This document shows, one piece after another, positions 15,544 through 24,410 of a stretch of DNA of 64,000 bases. Below the pieces are notes generated by a model. The model was not told the DNA's origin. It was given only the letters and a program-made list of their open reading frames with translations, and ran no database searches. The stretch lies in assembly GCA_027079305.1 (NCBI GenBank), contig JALWVU010000004.1, positions 1 through 64,000 on the forward strand, written 5' to 3'. Every line of letters starts with the position of its first letter. Position 1 is the first letter of the stretch. Both the position numbers and the translations under genes were made by a program. Source of the stretch: Aquificaceae bacterium (lineage in GTDB: Bacteria; Aquificota; Aquificia; Aquificales; Aquificaceae).

Positions 15544-16451
15544 TCCCCCTCCTCCTTCTCCTCCTGTTTCTGGGAGGGTGTGAGAAGCTCGAGACCGTCT
15601 TCGTAGAGGAGGATCTTCTCCAGAGACCGCCCGCCAAGAGGTGCTCTGACTGCCACGCGGACATATACAGGGAGTGGAAGAAGAGCAGGCACTTCCACGC
15701 CTGGACGAGCGAAAGGTTCAGAATCGAAACGGAGAATTACGCTAAGGTTAAGTGCCTTGCCTGCCACGCACCCCACCAGGTGGACCCTGGGAGGAAACCA
15801 GAGCTCAGGGCGGAGTTCAGGGAGGACGGGGTTAGCTGTGTCGCCTGCCACTTTAAAGAGGAAACTAAATCCATGCACGGCCCCCTCAAGGTCTGGTCAC
15901 CTCCCCACCCCTCCAAGCAGGACCTGAGCTACACCAAGTCCAGTTTCTGCGCAAGCTGTCATAGAGAAACCTACAAGGAGTGGAAACTCGCAAAGGTGGA
16001 AAGATCCTGCCAGTCCTGCCACATGCCCTCCCTCGGAAAGAGGGATCTGATACAGAAGTTCCCCTTCCACCTCTTCCACCTGGCCAAGCCCAGAACCTCC
16101 CACGAGTTCCCCTCCCTAAAGGCCAGACCGGAGGACGTGGAGGTGAGGCTGGAGCCGGGCAAGATTGTCCTCACAAACGTGGGTGTTCCCCACAACCTCC
16201 CCACCGCGGACCAGGGGGATCCCAAGCTCTACCTCCTGGCGGAGGTGATCTACTCGGACGGCAGAAGGAAGAAGGTCAGGAAGATCCTCTCCCCCCAGTC
16301 CAAGACCGCCTTGGCCTACAGAGAGCCCAGGGAGATAAGGATACCTCCCGGGGAGGTGAAGGAGGTCAGGGTGAAGCTCCTGAGGAGGCTCGCCTGGAGC
16401 GAGGAGAAGGAGCTCATAAAGGAGATCACCCTGCGAACTCCCTCTCCCTGA
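15540..16451 (+). CDS. Pentaheme cytochrome c lipoprotein
   Basis: 303 residues from the GTG at 15,540, which overlaps the upstream stop (GTGA) and has AGGAGG ten bases before it. A lipoprotein signal ends at LGGC (Cys14). Five CxxCH sites lie at 35-39, 72-76, 100-104, 137-141 and 157-161, like the heme-packed cytochrome c554/NrfB class. A heme-free beta domain of about 120 residues follows (VGVPHNLPTAD, REIRIPPGEVKEV). It converges with the ABC permease gene and overlaps it by 26 bases. Electron transfer is likely; the partner is unknown. Confidence 0.83.
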   Translation: MIPLLLLLLFLGGCEKLETVFVEEDLLQRPPAKRCSDCHADIYREWKKSRHFHAWTSERFRIETENYAKVKCLACHAPHQVDPGRKPELRAEFREDGVSCVACHFKEETKSMHGPLKVWSPPHPSKQDLSYTKSSFCASCHRETYKEWKLAKVERSCQSCHMPSLGKRDLIQKFPFHLFHLAKPRTSHEFPSLKARPEDVEVRLEPGKIVLTNVGVPHNLPTADQGDPKLYLLAEVIYSDGRRKKVRKILSPQSKTALAYREPREIRIPPGEVKEVRVKLLRRLAWSEEKELIKEITLRTPSP

Positions 16452-17400
16452 CCCTCGGATCTATCCAGGCCAGGAGCAGGTCCGCTATCAGGTTCCCCAC
16501 TATGAGCATTATGGTCCCTATGTAAAGCCCTCCCATCACGAGGAAGAGGTCCTGGGAGAGAACAGCGTCCAGCATAAGCATCCCCATCCCCGGCCAGCCC
16601 ACGATTATCTCTATCAGCGCCGCACCCGAGATCAGGCTCGCTATCTCGTATCCCAGGAGTGTTGTGAAAGGGTTCATGGCGTTCTTGAGAACGTGCTTCA
16701 GAAGTGTCAGCCCCGAAACCCCCTTGGCCCTGAGGGCGACCACCATGGGGCTCTGAAGGACCTCTAAGACCGCGCTCCTCACGAGTCTGGTCAGCCCCGC
16801 CAAGGACACGAAAGCAAGGGTCATGGCGGGTATGAAGAGGTGGTGGAGCACGTCCAGAACCTTACCTACGGGGCTGAGCTTCTCAAAGTCCGGGCTCTGA
16901 ACGCCCCCTATCGGGAACCAGCCCGTCTTGCTGGCGAGGAAGAGGAAGAGGAAGACGAGGAAGAAGCTGGGGACGGACATGAAGGAGTAGGCGTAAGCCT
17001 GAATGAGCTTATCGATCTTACTTCCTTCCTTGAAGGCAGAGAGTGTTCCTAAGGGAATCGCCAGGGTCCAGGCTATAAGGGCGGAGCTCACCGAGAGCAG
17101 GAGTGTGTTGGGGATCCTCTCGAGGATAAGCTCCGTTACGGGGGCGTGATACTGGAAGGAGTAGCCGAGATCGAAGAATATGGCGGATTTGAGCCATTTG
17201 AGATACTGGACGAGCACGGGCTGGTCGAGGCCGTAGAGCTTCTCCAGCCTCTCTATGGTTTCGGGCGAGATCTGGGGGTTGAGCTTGAGCTGGTCGAGGA
17301 AGTCTCCCGGGGCGAGCTTTATTATGAGGAAGGAGATAAAGGTCACCCCGATAACCGTGGGGACAGCCTGGAGAAGCCTCAAGAGCAGGAACTTGATCAT
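16426..17400 (-). CDS. Peptide/nickel-type ABC transporter permease (DppB/OppB family)
   Basis: 324 residues with six membrane segments. The family N-terminus (LLRLLQAVPTVIGVTFISFLII) is followed by LAPGD, a periplasmic region (LYGLDQPVLVQYLKWL) and the inner-membrane signature (ALRAKGVSGLTLLKHVLKNA). It imports oligopeptides or related ligands with partner subunits that are not in the window. It starts one base into the stop of the DUF1232 gene (TGATG), so the two are coupled. Confidence 0.92.
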   Translation of the reverse strand: MIKFLLLRLLQAVPTVIGVTFISFLIIKLAPGDFLDQLKLNPQISPETIERLEKLYGLDQPVLVQYLKWLKSAIFFDLGYSFQYHAPVTELILERIPNTLLLSVSSALIAWTLAIPLGTLSAFKEGSKIDKLIQAYAYSFMSVPSFFLVFLFLFLASKTGWFPIGGVQSPDFEKLSPVGKVLDVLHHLFIPAMTLAFVSLAGLTRLVRSAVLEVLQSPMVVALRAKGVSGLTLLKHVLKNAMNPFTTLLGYEIASLISGAALIEIIVGWPGMGMLMLDAVLSQDLFLVMGGLYIGTIMLIVGNLIADLLLAWIDPRVREREFAG

Positions 17401-17777
17401 CAGAAGTAGTTGGCTATGAAGAACTTGGTGCTCTCGAAATACCTCTCTATCTCCTTTTTGTGCTTCTCCTTAACGTATCTGACGAGCCTGTAGTCGTCCC
17501 AGTAGCCTATCATGGGTATCCAGTCGGGTATCCCGTCCCTCGTGTCTATGAAATACCAGAGGGCCGCTATGAAGTCCTCCCTCGCATCCCTCTTGAGATC
17601 GAACTCGGGATCTATCAGTATCCTGTAGAGGAGCTTCACATCCAGTATAAGGTTCCTCAGATACTCCATAGTTGGGGGGATCTTCTCGAGCTTTTTGGGA
17701 AACTCAGCTTTCAATCGGTCTAAGTTATTGAGGTTCTCGTAGGTTTTATACTTCTGGAGCTTGCTCTCAAAACTCAT
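17400..17777 (-). CDS. DUF1232 (YkvA-like) protein
   Basis: 125 residues. The C-terminal part has the DUF1232 signature: AALWYFIDTRDGIPDWIPMIGYWDDYRLV, comparable to the usual YFL-SPIDLIPDFIPVLGYLDD. The N-terminal half is charged and probably helical. Function of the family is unknown. It precedes the ABC permease with a one-base overlap. Confidence 0.75.
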   Translation of the reverse strand: MSFESKLQKYKTYENLNNLDRLKAEFPKKLEKIPPTMEYLRNLILDVKLLYRILIDPEFDLKRDAREDFIAALWYFIDTRDGIPDWIPMIGYWDDYRLVRYVKEKHKKEIERYFESTKFFIANYF

Positions 17778-17839
17778 GGCAGTAATTATATCACCGACCT
17801 TCGAGAGGCCCTATATTAAAAGTGAAGGAGGGGCGAGCC

Positions 17840-18298
17840 ATGAGGAGCTTAGTTCTCTTGGTCTTTATTATCCTGGGAGTTTCCCTCGGGCAGGAGGTCT
17901 ACGTTCCCACACCCTTTACCAGGAGTGTCGGAGATTACATGGTGAGCATAGGCATTATGCCCATCTCGGAGATCAGGAAAGAATTTCCGAGGGCCTACAA
18001 GCTTCTGGTAAAGCATCATGGAGAGCCCGCATCCAAGGACACCCACCACCTTGCGGTGAGCGTATGGAAAGAGGAAAAGGGAGAGGTGAAGTATCTCTCG
18101 AACTTTAAGGTGGAGGCGGAGGTGAGATCCCCCATGCTAAGGGCGGTCCGCAAGGAGCTTTCCAAGTATTCCCACCAGTATGGGGACAACTACGGCGGGT
18201 GGTTCGATATGTCCGACAGGGGCCTCTACCACATAACGGTGATAATCTACGAGGACGGAGAGAAAAAGAGGGTGGACTTCGACTACCTCGTTCAGTAG
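17840..18298 (+). CDS. Secreted protein of unknown function
   Basis: 152 residues from the ATG at 17,840, which has GGAGG eight bases upstream (the GTG at 17,822 does not). A signal peptide is clear (MRSLVLLVFIILGVSLGQEV). The rest is a soluble mixed alpha/beta protein with no cysteines and no motif I recognise. It lies between the divergent DUF1232 gene and sucC. Confidence 0.7.
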   Translation: MRSLVLLVFIILGVSLGQEVYVPTPFTRSVGDYMVSIGIMPISEIRKEFPRAYKLLVKHHGEPASKDTHHLAVSVWKEEKGEVKYLSNFKVEAEVRSPMLRAVRKELSKYSHQYGDNYGGWFDMSDRGLYHITVIIYEDGEKKRVDFDYLVQ

Positions 18299-18357
18299 GC
18301 TTTTCGGTTAAAATTAAAGTCCGGTGATCAAACACCCTTTTGCCCGGAGGTAGTCTG

Positions 18358-19509
18358 ATGAAACTACACGAACACCAGGCCAAGGAGATCTTCTCCCGCT
18401 ACGGGATCCCAGTTCCCGAAGGGAAGGTGGCCTTCTCCCTTAAGGAGGCGAAGCAGGTTGCGGAGGAGCTGGGAGAATTCCCCCTCGTGGTGAAGGCCCA
18501 GATCCACTGCGGAGGAAGGGGAAAGGCGGGAGGAGTGAAGATAGTCAAGAACATGGAGGAGCTCGAGCAGGCTGTTGAGGGGATGCTGGGAAAGGTGCTC
18601 AAGACCTTCCAGTGTCCGGACGGAAAGCCCGTGAACAGGGTCTGGATAGAGAAGGCGACCGCCATAGATAAGGAGTTCTACCTCTCCATAACCCTCGACA
18701 GGGCGCGCTCCAAACCGGTCCTTATGGCCTCCGCGGCGGGAGGAATGGAGATAGAGGAGATAGCGAAAGAGAACCCCGAGGCCATAATCATAGAGGAGAT
18801 AGATCCAGAGCTGGGACTTATGCCCTACCAGGCGAGGAAGCTCGCCTTCAGGCTCGGCCTTCCCGTTAAAGACTTTTCAAAAATGGCGCTCACTTTATAC
18901 AGGATCTACACGGACCTGGACGCCTCCCTGGTGGAGATAAACCCACTTGTATTGGACAAGGAAGGGAAGATTATAGCCCTCGATGCCAAGCTGGACGTAG
19001 ACGACAACGCCCTCTTCAGGCACAAGGACATAGAGGAGATGGAGGACGAGAGTCAGATCTCACCCCTCGAGGTGGAGGCTAAAAAATACGGCCTCAACTA
19101 CATAAAGCTCTCGGGGAATATAGGCTGTATGGTCAACGGTGCGGGCCTCGCGATGGCTACCATGGACATAATAAAGCTCGCAGGAGGGGAGCCTGCCAAC
19201 TTCCTCGATGTGGGGGGAGGAGCTAACGTGGAGCAGATAGCCAACGCCTTCAGGATACTGATGGCGGACGAGGACGTGAAGGCGGTCTTCATAAACATCT
19301 TCGGCGGTATCCTCAGGTGCGACAGGCTTGCCCAAGGGCTCGTTGAAGCGGGCAAGATGGTGGAGCTCAGCGTCCCCATAGTGGTGAGGATGGAAGGAAC
19401 GAACGTGGAGGAGGGCAAGAAAATCCTCGCGGAGTCCGGTATGAACTTCGTGAACGCGGAAGACATGTGGGACGGGGCGAGGAAGGCTGTGGAGCTGGCG
19501 GGAGGCTGA
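18358..19509 (+). CDS. sucC: Succinyl-CoA synthetase beta subunit
   Basis: 383 residues from the ATG at 18,358 with CCGGAGG upstream. ATP-grasp N-terminus ([36 protein letters not shown]), metal site [10 protein letters not shown], and the ligase domain ([41 protein letters not shown]). With SucD it forms or splits succinyl-CoA; in a reductive TCA cycle it runs towards succinyl-CoA. Length and motifs fit SucC better than the longer citryl-CoA synthetase subunit. A Uma2 gene separates it from sucD. Confidence 0.95.
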   Translation: MKLHEHQAKEIFSRYGIPVPEGKVAFSLKEAKQVAEELGEFPLVVKAQIHCGGRGKAGGVKIVKNMEELEQAVEGMLGKVLKTFQCPDGKPVNRVWIEKATAIDKEFYLSITLDRARSKPVLMASAAGGMEIEEIAKENPEAIIIEEIDPELGLMPYQARKLAFRLGLPVKDFSKMALTLYRIYTDLDASLVEINPLVLDKEGKIIALDAKLDVDDNALFRHKDIEEMEDESQISPLEVEAKKYGLNYIKLSGNIGCMVNGAGLAMATMDIIKLAGGEPANFLDVGGGANVEQIANAFRILMADEDVKAVFINIFGGILRCDRLAQGLVEAGKMVELSVPIVVRMEGTNVEEGKKILAESGMNFVNAEDMWDGARKAVELAGG

Positions 19510-19516
19510 TACCGGC

Positions 19517-20053
19517 ATGGGCCTTGCGGAGAGGTTTCTGCCCCACTACACGGTAAGAGATTATGAAAAATGGGAAGGAAACTGGGAGCTGATAGAGGGA
19601 ATACCTTATGCCCTTGCCTCACCTTCTCCACTCCATCAGAGAACGCTCGCACGGACGGTCAGGGTATTTGAGGAGGCTCTGGAAGGGTGTCCCAACTGCG
19701 GTGTCTACGTGGAGCTCGATTGGTATATATCCGAGGACACTGTGGTTAGACCTGACATGGTCGTGGTATGTTCCGAAGAACCTTTTGAAAAGTTGGACTT
19801 CACACCCCAGCTAGCGGTGGAGGTGGTCTCTCCATCCACAAGGGAAAAGAACGAGGAGCTGAAGAGGATACTTTACGAGAGGGCAGGCCTTAAGTGGTAT
19901 GTGCTGATTTACCCTGAGGAGAAGGAATTCAAGATCTTTGAGCTATCCGAGGGCTTCTTCAGCCTCGCATATTCAGGTCCGGAAGGCTGGTTCGGGTTCA
20001 GTTTAGGTGAGTGCAAAGTGAGTGTAAACTTTAGAGAAATTTTCACAGGATAA
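19517..20053 (+). CDS. Uma2-family (DUF820) PD-(D/E)xK endonuclease-like protein
   Basis: 178 residues. Typical Uma2 features: YTVRDYEKWEGNWELIEG at the N-terminus, Asp80 in VVRPDMVVV, Glu102 in AVEVVSPST, Lys116 and LYERAGLKWYVLIYPEEK. These are the restriction-endonuclease-fold catalytic positions. Uma2 genes are common in cyanobacteria and occur in thermophiles; their role is not established. This one lies eight bases after sucC and 13 before sucD, inside what is normally a continuous pair, so it probably inserted there. A GGAGG lies about ten bases before the ATG. Confidence 0.88.
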   Translation: MGLAERFLPHYTVRDYEKWEGNWELIEGIPYALASPSPLHQRTLARTVRVFEEALEGCPNCGVYVELDWYISEDTVVRPDMVVVCSEEPFEKLDFTPQLAVEVVSPSTREKNEELKRILYERAGLKWYVLIYPEEKEFKIFELSEGFFSLAYSGPEGWFGFSLGECKVSVNFREIFTG

Positions 20054-20066
20054 GGAGGTTTGAAGG

Positions 20067-20984
20067 ATGGCCATACTCGTGGATAAGAACACCAAGGTTG
20101 TGGTTCAGGGGATAACGGGTAAGGAAGGCTCCTTCCACGCAACTCAGTGCAAGGCTTACGGGACCCAGGTGGTGGCGGGTGTCACTCCCGGCAAGGCAGG
20201 GCAAGAGGTGGAAGGTATACCCGTTTTCAACACCGTAGAGGATGCTGTGAAGGAAACCGGAGCCAACTGCTCTCTCATATTCGTTCCCGCGCCCTTCGCC
20301 GCGGATGCGATAGTGGAGGCCCTCGACAGCGGTATAGAGCTCGTGGTTTGCATAACCGAGGGAATTCCTGTCAAGGACATGATGATGGTAAAGGACTATA
20401 TGAAGAAGAACTACCCCGACGCCAAGCTGGTAGGTCCCAACTGCCCCGGACTCATAACTCCCGGCGAGGCCAAGGTGGGTATAATGCCCGGTCATATATT
20501 CAAGAGGGGCAACATCGGTATAGTCTCGAGGAGCGGGACGCTAACATACGAGGCGGCCTATCAGCTCACGAGGCTCGGGCTCGGCCAGAGCACCGCTGTG
20601 GGCATAGGTGGAGATCCTGTCCACGGACTCTCCCACAGGGACGTTATAGAGATGTTCAACGAGGATCCCGAAACGGAAGCGATCCTGATGATAGGTGAGA
20701 TAGGGGGAACCGCGGAGGAGGAGGCTGCGGAGTTCATAGAGGCCCACGTGGACAAGCCCGTCTTCGCCTACATAGCTGGTATAACCGCACCCCCCGGAAA
20801 GAGGATGGGACATGCGGGAGCGATAATAATGGGTGGTAAGGGAACCGCCAAGGCGAAGATGGAAGCTCTCGAGAAGGCGGGAGCCTACGTGATAGACAAT
20901 CCCGCCAAGATAGGGGAGACGGTAGCCAAAATACTGGGAATACTCGAGGTTGCGGAAGAGGAGAAAACGTGCGATACTGATTAA
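20067..20984 (+). CDS. sucD: Succinyl-CoA synthetase alpha subunit
   Basis: 305 residues, slightly longer than most because of a short C-terminal tail (EEEKTCDTD). CoA-binding Rossmann domain ([13 protein letters not shown]), [33 protein letters not shown], and the phosphohistidine His249 in [12 protein letters not shown]. Partner of SucC. AAGGAGG precedes the ATG. The two ferredoxins downstream suggest a link to 2-oxoglutarate:ferredoxin oxidoreductase, which consumes succinyl-CoA in the reductive TCA cycle. Confidence 0.95.
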   Translation: MAILVDKNTKVVVQGITGKEGSFHATQCKAYGTQVVAGVTPGKAGQEVEGIPVFNTVEDAVKETGANCSLIFVPAPFAADAIVEALDSGIELVVCITEGIPVKDMMMVKDYMKKNYPDAKLVGPNCPGLITPGEAKVGIMPGHIFKRGNIGIVSRSGTLTYEAAYQLTRLGLGQSTAVGIGGDPVHGLSHRDVIEMFNEDPETEAILMIGEIGGTAEEEAAEFIEAHVDKPVFAYIAGITAPPGKRMGHAGAIIMGGKGTAKAKMEALEKAGAYVIDNPAKIGETVAKILGILEVAEEEKTCDTD

Positions 20985-21052
20985 GATTATCTTGATATAT
21001 TGAAGTTCTTTTCTATTTTTATATGTCCGAAGAAACCTAAGGAGGTGCACGG

Positions 21053-21283
21053 ATGGGTCTGAAGGTGAGGGTAGATCAGGATACCTGCACAGCCTGCGAG
21101 CTCTGCTACGACAGAATTCCCGAAGTTTTCAAGGATATTGGAGACGGCATAGCGGACGTAGTCCGCGTTGATATAGAGGACGGGGACGAGAGGTGGATGA
21201 ATGTCCCCGAAGATCTTTCCGACGACGTTCAGGAGGTCGCTGACGAGTGCCCCAGCGGCTCCATAATCGTCGAGGAGGAATAA
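21053..21283 (+). CDS. 4Fe-4S ferredoxin, first tandem copy
   Basis: 76 residues, acidic. One 4Fe-4S cluster with ligands Cys12, Cys15, Cys18 and Cys66 (TCTACELC, DECPSGS). Small single-cluster ferredoxins of this kind donate electrons to 2-oxoacid:ferredoxin oxidoreductases in Hydrogenobacter. AAGGAGG lies close to the ATG. The second copy follows after one base. Confidence 0.92.
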   Translation: MGLKVRVDQDTCTACELCYDRIPEVFKDIGDGIADVVRVDIEDGDERWMNVPEDLSDDVQEVADECPSGSIIVEEE

Positions 21284-21284
21284 T

Positions 21285-21524
21285 ATGCCTAAGAAGAAGG
21301 TTCGCATAGAGTATGACACCTGCACCGCCTGCGAACTCTGCTACGATAGAATTCCGGAGGTCTTCAAGGACAAGGGGGACGGGATAGCGGACGTGGTCCG
21401 CTACGACATAGAGGAGGACGAGGAGACCAAGTGGATGTTTGTCCCCGAGGATCTGGAAGAGGAAGTGGAAGAGGTGGCGGACGAGTGTCCGAGCGGTTCG
21501 ATAATAGTTGAGGACGCCGAATAG
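21285..21524 (+). CDS. 4Fe-4S ferredoxin, second tandem copy
   Basis: 79 residues. Cluster ligands Cys13, Cys16, Cys19 and Cys68. It is closely similar to the first copy over its whole length, but has a more basic start (MPKKKVRIEYD) and a more acidic loop (EEDEETKW). A recent tandem duplication is the simplest reading. A good GAGGAGG lies at the end of the first copy. Confidence 0.92.
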   Translation: MPKKKVRIEYDTCTACELCYDRIPEVFKDKGDGIADVVRYDIEEDEETKWMFVPEDLEEEVEEVADECPSGSIIVEDAE

Positions 21525-22272
21525 AGTAATCATCCTCGGAACCGCAGGCGGCAGGGTCACCACCTTCCGCCTCGTAAGGAGATCTGGGGGCTTTTTAGTA
21601 GACTTTGACGGCCCCAAGGTTCACGTAGACCCCGGGCCGGGAGCCTTTGTCTACCTGAAGGAGAAAGGGATAGACTACAGAGAGATATCCCTCATAGTTC
21701 TCTCTCACATACATCTCGACCACACCGCTGACGTGAACACCCTTATAGAGGCCTGCACGGACGGGGGGAAGAGGAGGGGACTCTCCCTCGTGGCTCCGAA
21801 ATCCGCGGTCGAAGGTATGGACAGGGTGGTGCTTCCCTACCTGATGGGAAGGCTCGATAGGGTGGAGCTTCTGGAAGAGGGCAGATCCGTAGAGATCGAT
21901 GGTGTCAGGATAAGAGCCATCATGAGGCACACCCACCACGGGGCGGAGACCTACGGCCTCGAGATAGGAGAAGGCGTAGTTTACCTCTCCTGTGCCAGAT
22001 ACGACAGGAGGATGCTAAAGGCATACCCTAAAAACCCGAAGCTCATGATAATCAATACCACCTTCTACAGGAAGAGGCCCGGCATAGACCACCTCTCGGT
22101 GGAGGAGGTCAAGGAGCTCATAGCGGAGTGCAGACCTGATCTCACGGTTCTCACCCACTTCAGCATGGAGATGCATCAGAAAAATCCCGATACGGTGGCC
22201 CAGGAGCTCGGTGAGGAACTCGGTCTGAACATAGTGGCCGCCCACGACAGCATGGAGATAGAGCTAAAATAG
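21508..22272 (+). CDS. Metallo-beta-lactamase-fold hydrolase
   Basis: 254 residues from a TTG that overlaps the ferredoxin gene by 17 bases. I see no better start before the family's first strand (VIILGTAGG). Metal motif SHIHLDHTAD (His67, His69, Asp71, His72), later RHTHHGAETYG and LTHFSMEM. The GTAGGR start and the HTHH motif resemble RNase-Z/phosphodiesterase-like members. Substrate unknown. Probably co-transcribed with the ferredoxins and the decarboxylase. Confidence 0.82.
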   Translation: MRTPNRVIILGTAGGRVTTFRLVRRSGGFLVDFDGPKVHVDPGPGAFVYLKEKGIDYREISLIVLSHIHLDHTADVNTLIEACTDGGKRRGLSLVAPKSAVEGMDRVVLPYLMGRLDRVELLEEGRSVEIDGVRIRAIMRHTHHGAETYGLEIGEGVVYLSCARYDRRMLKAYPKNPKLMIINTTFYRKRPGIDHLSVEEVKELIAECRPDLTVLTHFSMEMHQKNPDTVAQELGEELGLNIVAAHDSMEIELK

Positions 22273-22276
22273 GAGC

Positions 22277-23449
22277 ATGAAGGAAACCTCCATAAGGGCG
22301 GGAGAGCTCCAGTTTGCTTACGCAAAAAAGTATTTTGAAGAGTTCCTCTCCTCCAGACCCAGACTTAAGGAGAAAATAATGGAGGTGGAAACTCCCTCGC
22401 TCCTGATGGACCTAGACGGGGTCAAGAGCAGATACGTTCAGATAAAGTATCACCTGCCCGAGGTGAACGTATACTATGCGGTGAAGGCCAACGACCATAT
22501 AGATGTTTTGAGAGCCCTCTCCGAGGTGGGCTCCGGCTTCGAGGTGGCCTCGATACAGGAACTCGAAAGGGTCCTATCCCTCGGTGTTCCTTCTGAGAAG
22601 ATAATATCGAGCAATCCCGTAAAGCCCGAGGAGTTTGTAGCCTTCGCCTACGAGAAAGGTGTGAACAGGTTCGCGGTGGACAGCTATGCGGAGGTGGACA
22701 AGATAGCGAGGGTGGCTCCCAGGGCGAGGGTTTACGTTAGGATAGTGGTTCCAAACGAGGGGAGCGAGTGGCCCCTCTCGAGGAAGTTCGGTGTGGACGA
22801 GGAGACGGCACTCTCTCTGCTTGAGTATGCAAAGGAAAAGGGTCTCGTTCCGATCGGCGTAACCTTTCACGTGGGATCCCAGTGCAACAACCTGAGGAAC
22901 TGGTTCATAGCCATAAGAAACTCCTCCAGGTTATGGGAGAGGGCGCGTGGTAGAGGTCTGAGGCTCCAGGTCCTCAACATGGGAGGGGGCATCCCCGTCA
23001 GATACGTACAGGAGTCCCTGAAGATCGAGGACATAGCCTACTACGTGAGGGGACTTCTGAGGAAGTATTTCCCCACGCCTCCCTACGAGCTTCAGATGGA
23101 GCCCGGGAGGGGGATAGTGGGGGATCAGGGCGTTCTCGTGGCTAAGGTAATAGGGAAGGCCGGAAGAGGCGATGAGATGTGGCTCTACGTGGACACGGGG
23201 GTCTTCAACGGGCTCGCAGAGGCCCTGGGGGGGATAAGGTATCCCGTCTACGTGGAGAGGGAAGGGGAGCTGAAGGAGTGGGTCATAGGTGGTGTTTCCT
23301 GCGACAGCATGGATGTTATAGCCAAGAGGGTTTACCTGCCCGAGCCTGAAGTGGGGGACAGGATCTACTTCCTCTCCGCGGGCGCCTACACAACCGTATA
23401 CGCCTCCGAGTTCAACGGCTTCCCCAAACCGAAGATCACAGCTCTTTAA
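22277..23449 (+). CDS. Fold-III PLP decarboxylase, ornithine/lysine decarboxylase type
   Basis: 390 residues. PLP lysine Lys70 (YYAVKAND), TFHVGSQ, NMGGGIP, MEPGRG and a second-half active-site Cys342 in GVSCDSMDVI. CDS-D is the form found in ornithine or lysine decarboxylases; diaminopimelate decarboxylase has CE-x-D. It probably makes putrescine or cadaverine for the long polyamines of thermophiles. Carboxynorspermidine decarboxylase is less likely. It starts four bases after the hydrolase gene. Confidence 0.85.
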   Translation: MKETSIRAGELQFAYAKKYFEEFLSSRPRLKEKIMEVETPSLLMDLDGVKSRYVQIKYHLPEVNVYYAVKANDHIDVLRALSEVGSGFEVASIQELERVLSLGVPSEKIISSNPVKPEEFVAFAYEKGVNRFAVDSYAEVDKIARVAPRARVYVRIVVPNEGSEWPLSRKFGVDEETALSLLEYAKEKGLVPIGVTFHVGSQCNNLRNWFIAIRNSSRLWERARGRGLRLQVLNMGGGIPVRYVQESLKIEDIAYYVRGLLRKYFPTPPYELQMEPGRGIVGDQGVLVAKVIGKAGRGDEMWLYVDTGVFNGLAEALGGIRYPVYVEREGELKEWVIGGVSCDSMDVIAKRVYLPEPEVGDRIYFLSAGAYTTVYASEFNGFPKPKITAL

Positions 23450-24287
23450 TGGAGAAGCTTATCCTCTCCCCCTTCTCGTCCAGACTGAGCTCTATAACTC
23501 CCGAGATCAACCTTATCACCTCCTTGGACTCCTCTTTCAGGAAGACCTCGAAGCTCCTCTTCAGAGCCTCCACGCTCGAGGCGGTGACGCTCAGGATCGT
23601 GAGTATGGGTATATCGAAGAGCTTTCTAACCGACCTGAAGGCGTCCTTCATAGCTATATCGCTTATGTAGATTATCTCGGGGTGGAAGAAGAGGGCCTCC
23701 TCTATCCCCTCGTCGAAGCTGTCCACGTCCACGCCCACCTCCCTCTGGACCACTATGGAGTTGCTGTGCTTTATCAGGTAGGTTATGGGCCTCTCCAGGA
23801 CGTATATGAGACCTGACTCCCTGTCGCATATCTCCTTAAGGAGTGAGTAAGAGAAAAGGTTGTGTATCACGTAAGACTTCCCGATTATAGCCAGTATCCC
23901 GTTCGTCCTCCTGAGAGTATCGAAGAGATCCTCCAGATCCTCCCTGTTGGAGACGAGCTCGTTCAGGGGAGGTATATCGTAGGGGACCTTCACTATGCTG
24001 ACCACGTAGCTTCCCCTCTGGGTAAGGTAGGTTACCCTTATCCTGCCCACCTGAGGGATGCCGAAGGAGAAGAAGCCCTCCTTTCCGAGGGGGCCGAGGG
24101 AGGTTGGTGTGTGAGACCTTAAGGAAACCAGTGTGTCCCTTATGTCCTCGGGCGAAAGTATCACGTCCATTATCCTGTTTATGGTCCTGTCCCTCCTCTC
24201 CACGGGAGAGGCCTTGGGGGCTAAAATCACCTCAGTGAACTCTCTTCTCTCCGCAAGGTAGTTAAGAATTTCGGGCGCTATGTTCAT
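23436..24287 (-). CDS. PilT-like protein with degenerate nucleotide motifs
   Basis: 283 residues that follow PilT/GspE ATPases in outline. RIRVTYLTQRGSYVVSIVKVPYDIPPLNEL matches the domain just before Walker A. The Walker A region reads NGILAIIGKSYVIHN (about 129-143), without the GxxGxGK[ST] loop. The Asp-box region reads VLERPITYLIKHS, QREVGVDVDSF matches PilT QREV, and Walker B is PEIIYISDI with no acidic pair at the usual place. It should therefore not hydrolyse ATP. It could be a regulatory partner of an active pilus ATPase. Converges with the decarboxylase gene, overlapping by 14 bases. Confidence 0.65.
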   Translation of the reverse strand: MNIAPEILNYLAERREFTEVILAPKASPVERRDRTINRIMDVILSPEDIRDTLVSLRSHTPTSLGPLGKEGFFSFGIPQVGRIRVTYLTQRGSYVVSIVKVPYDIPPLNELVSNREDLEDLFDTLRRTNGILAIIGKSYVIHNLFSYSLLKEICDRESGLIYVLERPITYLIKHSNSIVVQREVGVDVDSFDEGIEEALFFHPEIIYISDIAMKDAFRSVRKLFDIPILTILSVTASSVEALKRSFEVFLKEESKEVIRLISGVIELSLDEKGERISFSIKEL

Positions 24288-24410
24288 AGTTCAATATGAT
24301 AAACCCGACCGGACAAAGGCGCGCGATATTGTGAAGATTACCTCTCGGGGCTCACCAAAGGGATCTAAATTTAATTTAAAGAGGGATTTAAGATATGGGA
24401 GGTGAGTGTT

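Noticed and set aside
18358-20984. Citryl-CoA synthetase instead of succinyl-CoA synthetase
   Set aside because: Subunit lengths (383 and 305 residues) and motifs fit SucCD; the citryl-CoA synthetase subunits are longer.
22277-23449. Diaminopimelate decarboxylase
   Set aside because: The second-half active-site motif is CDSMD, as in ornithine/lysine decarboxylases, rather than CE-x-D.
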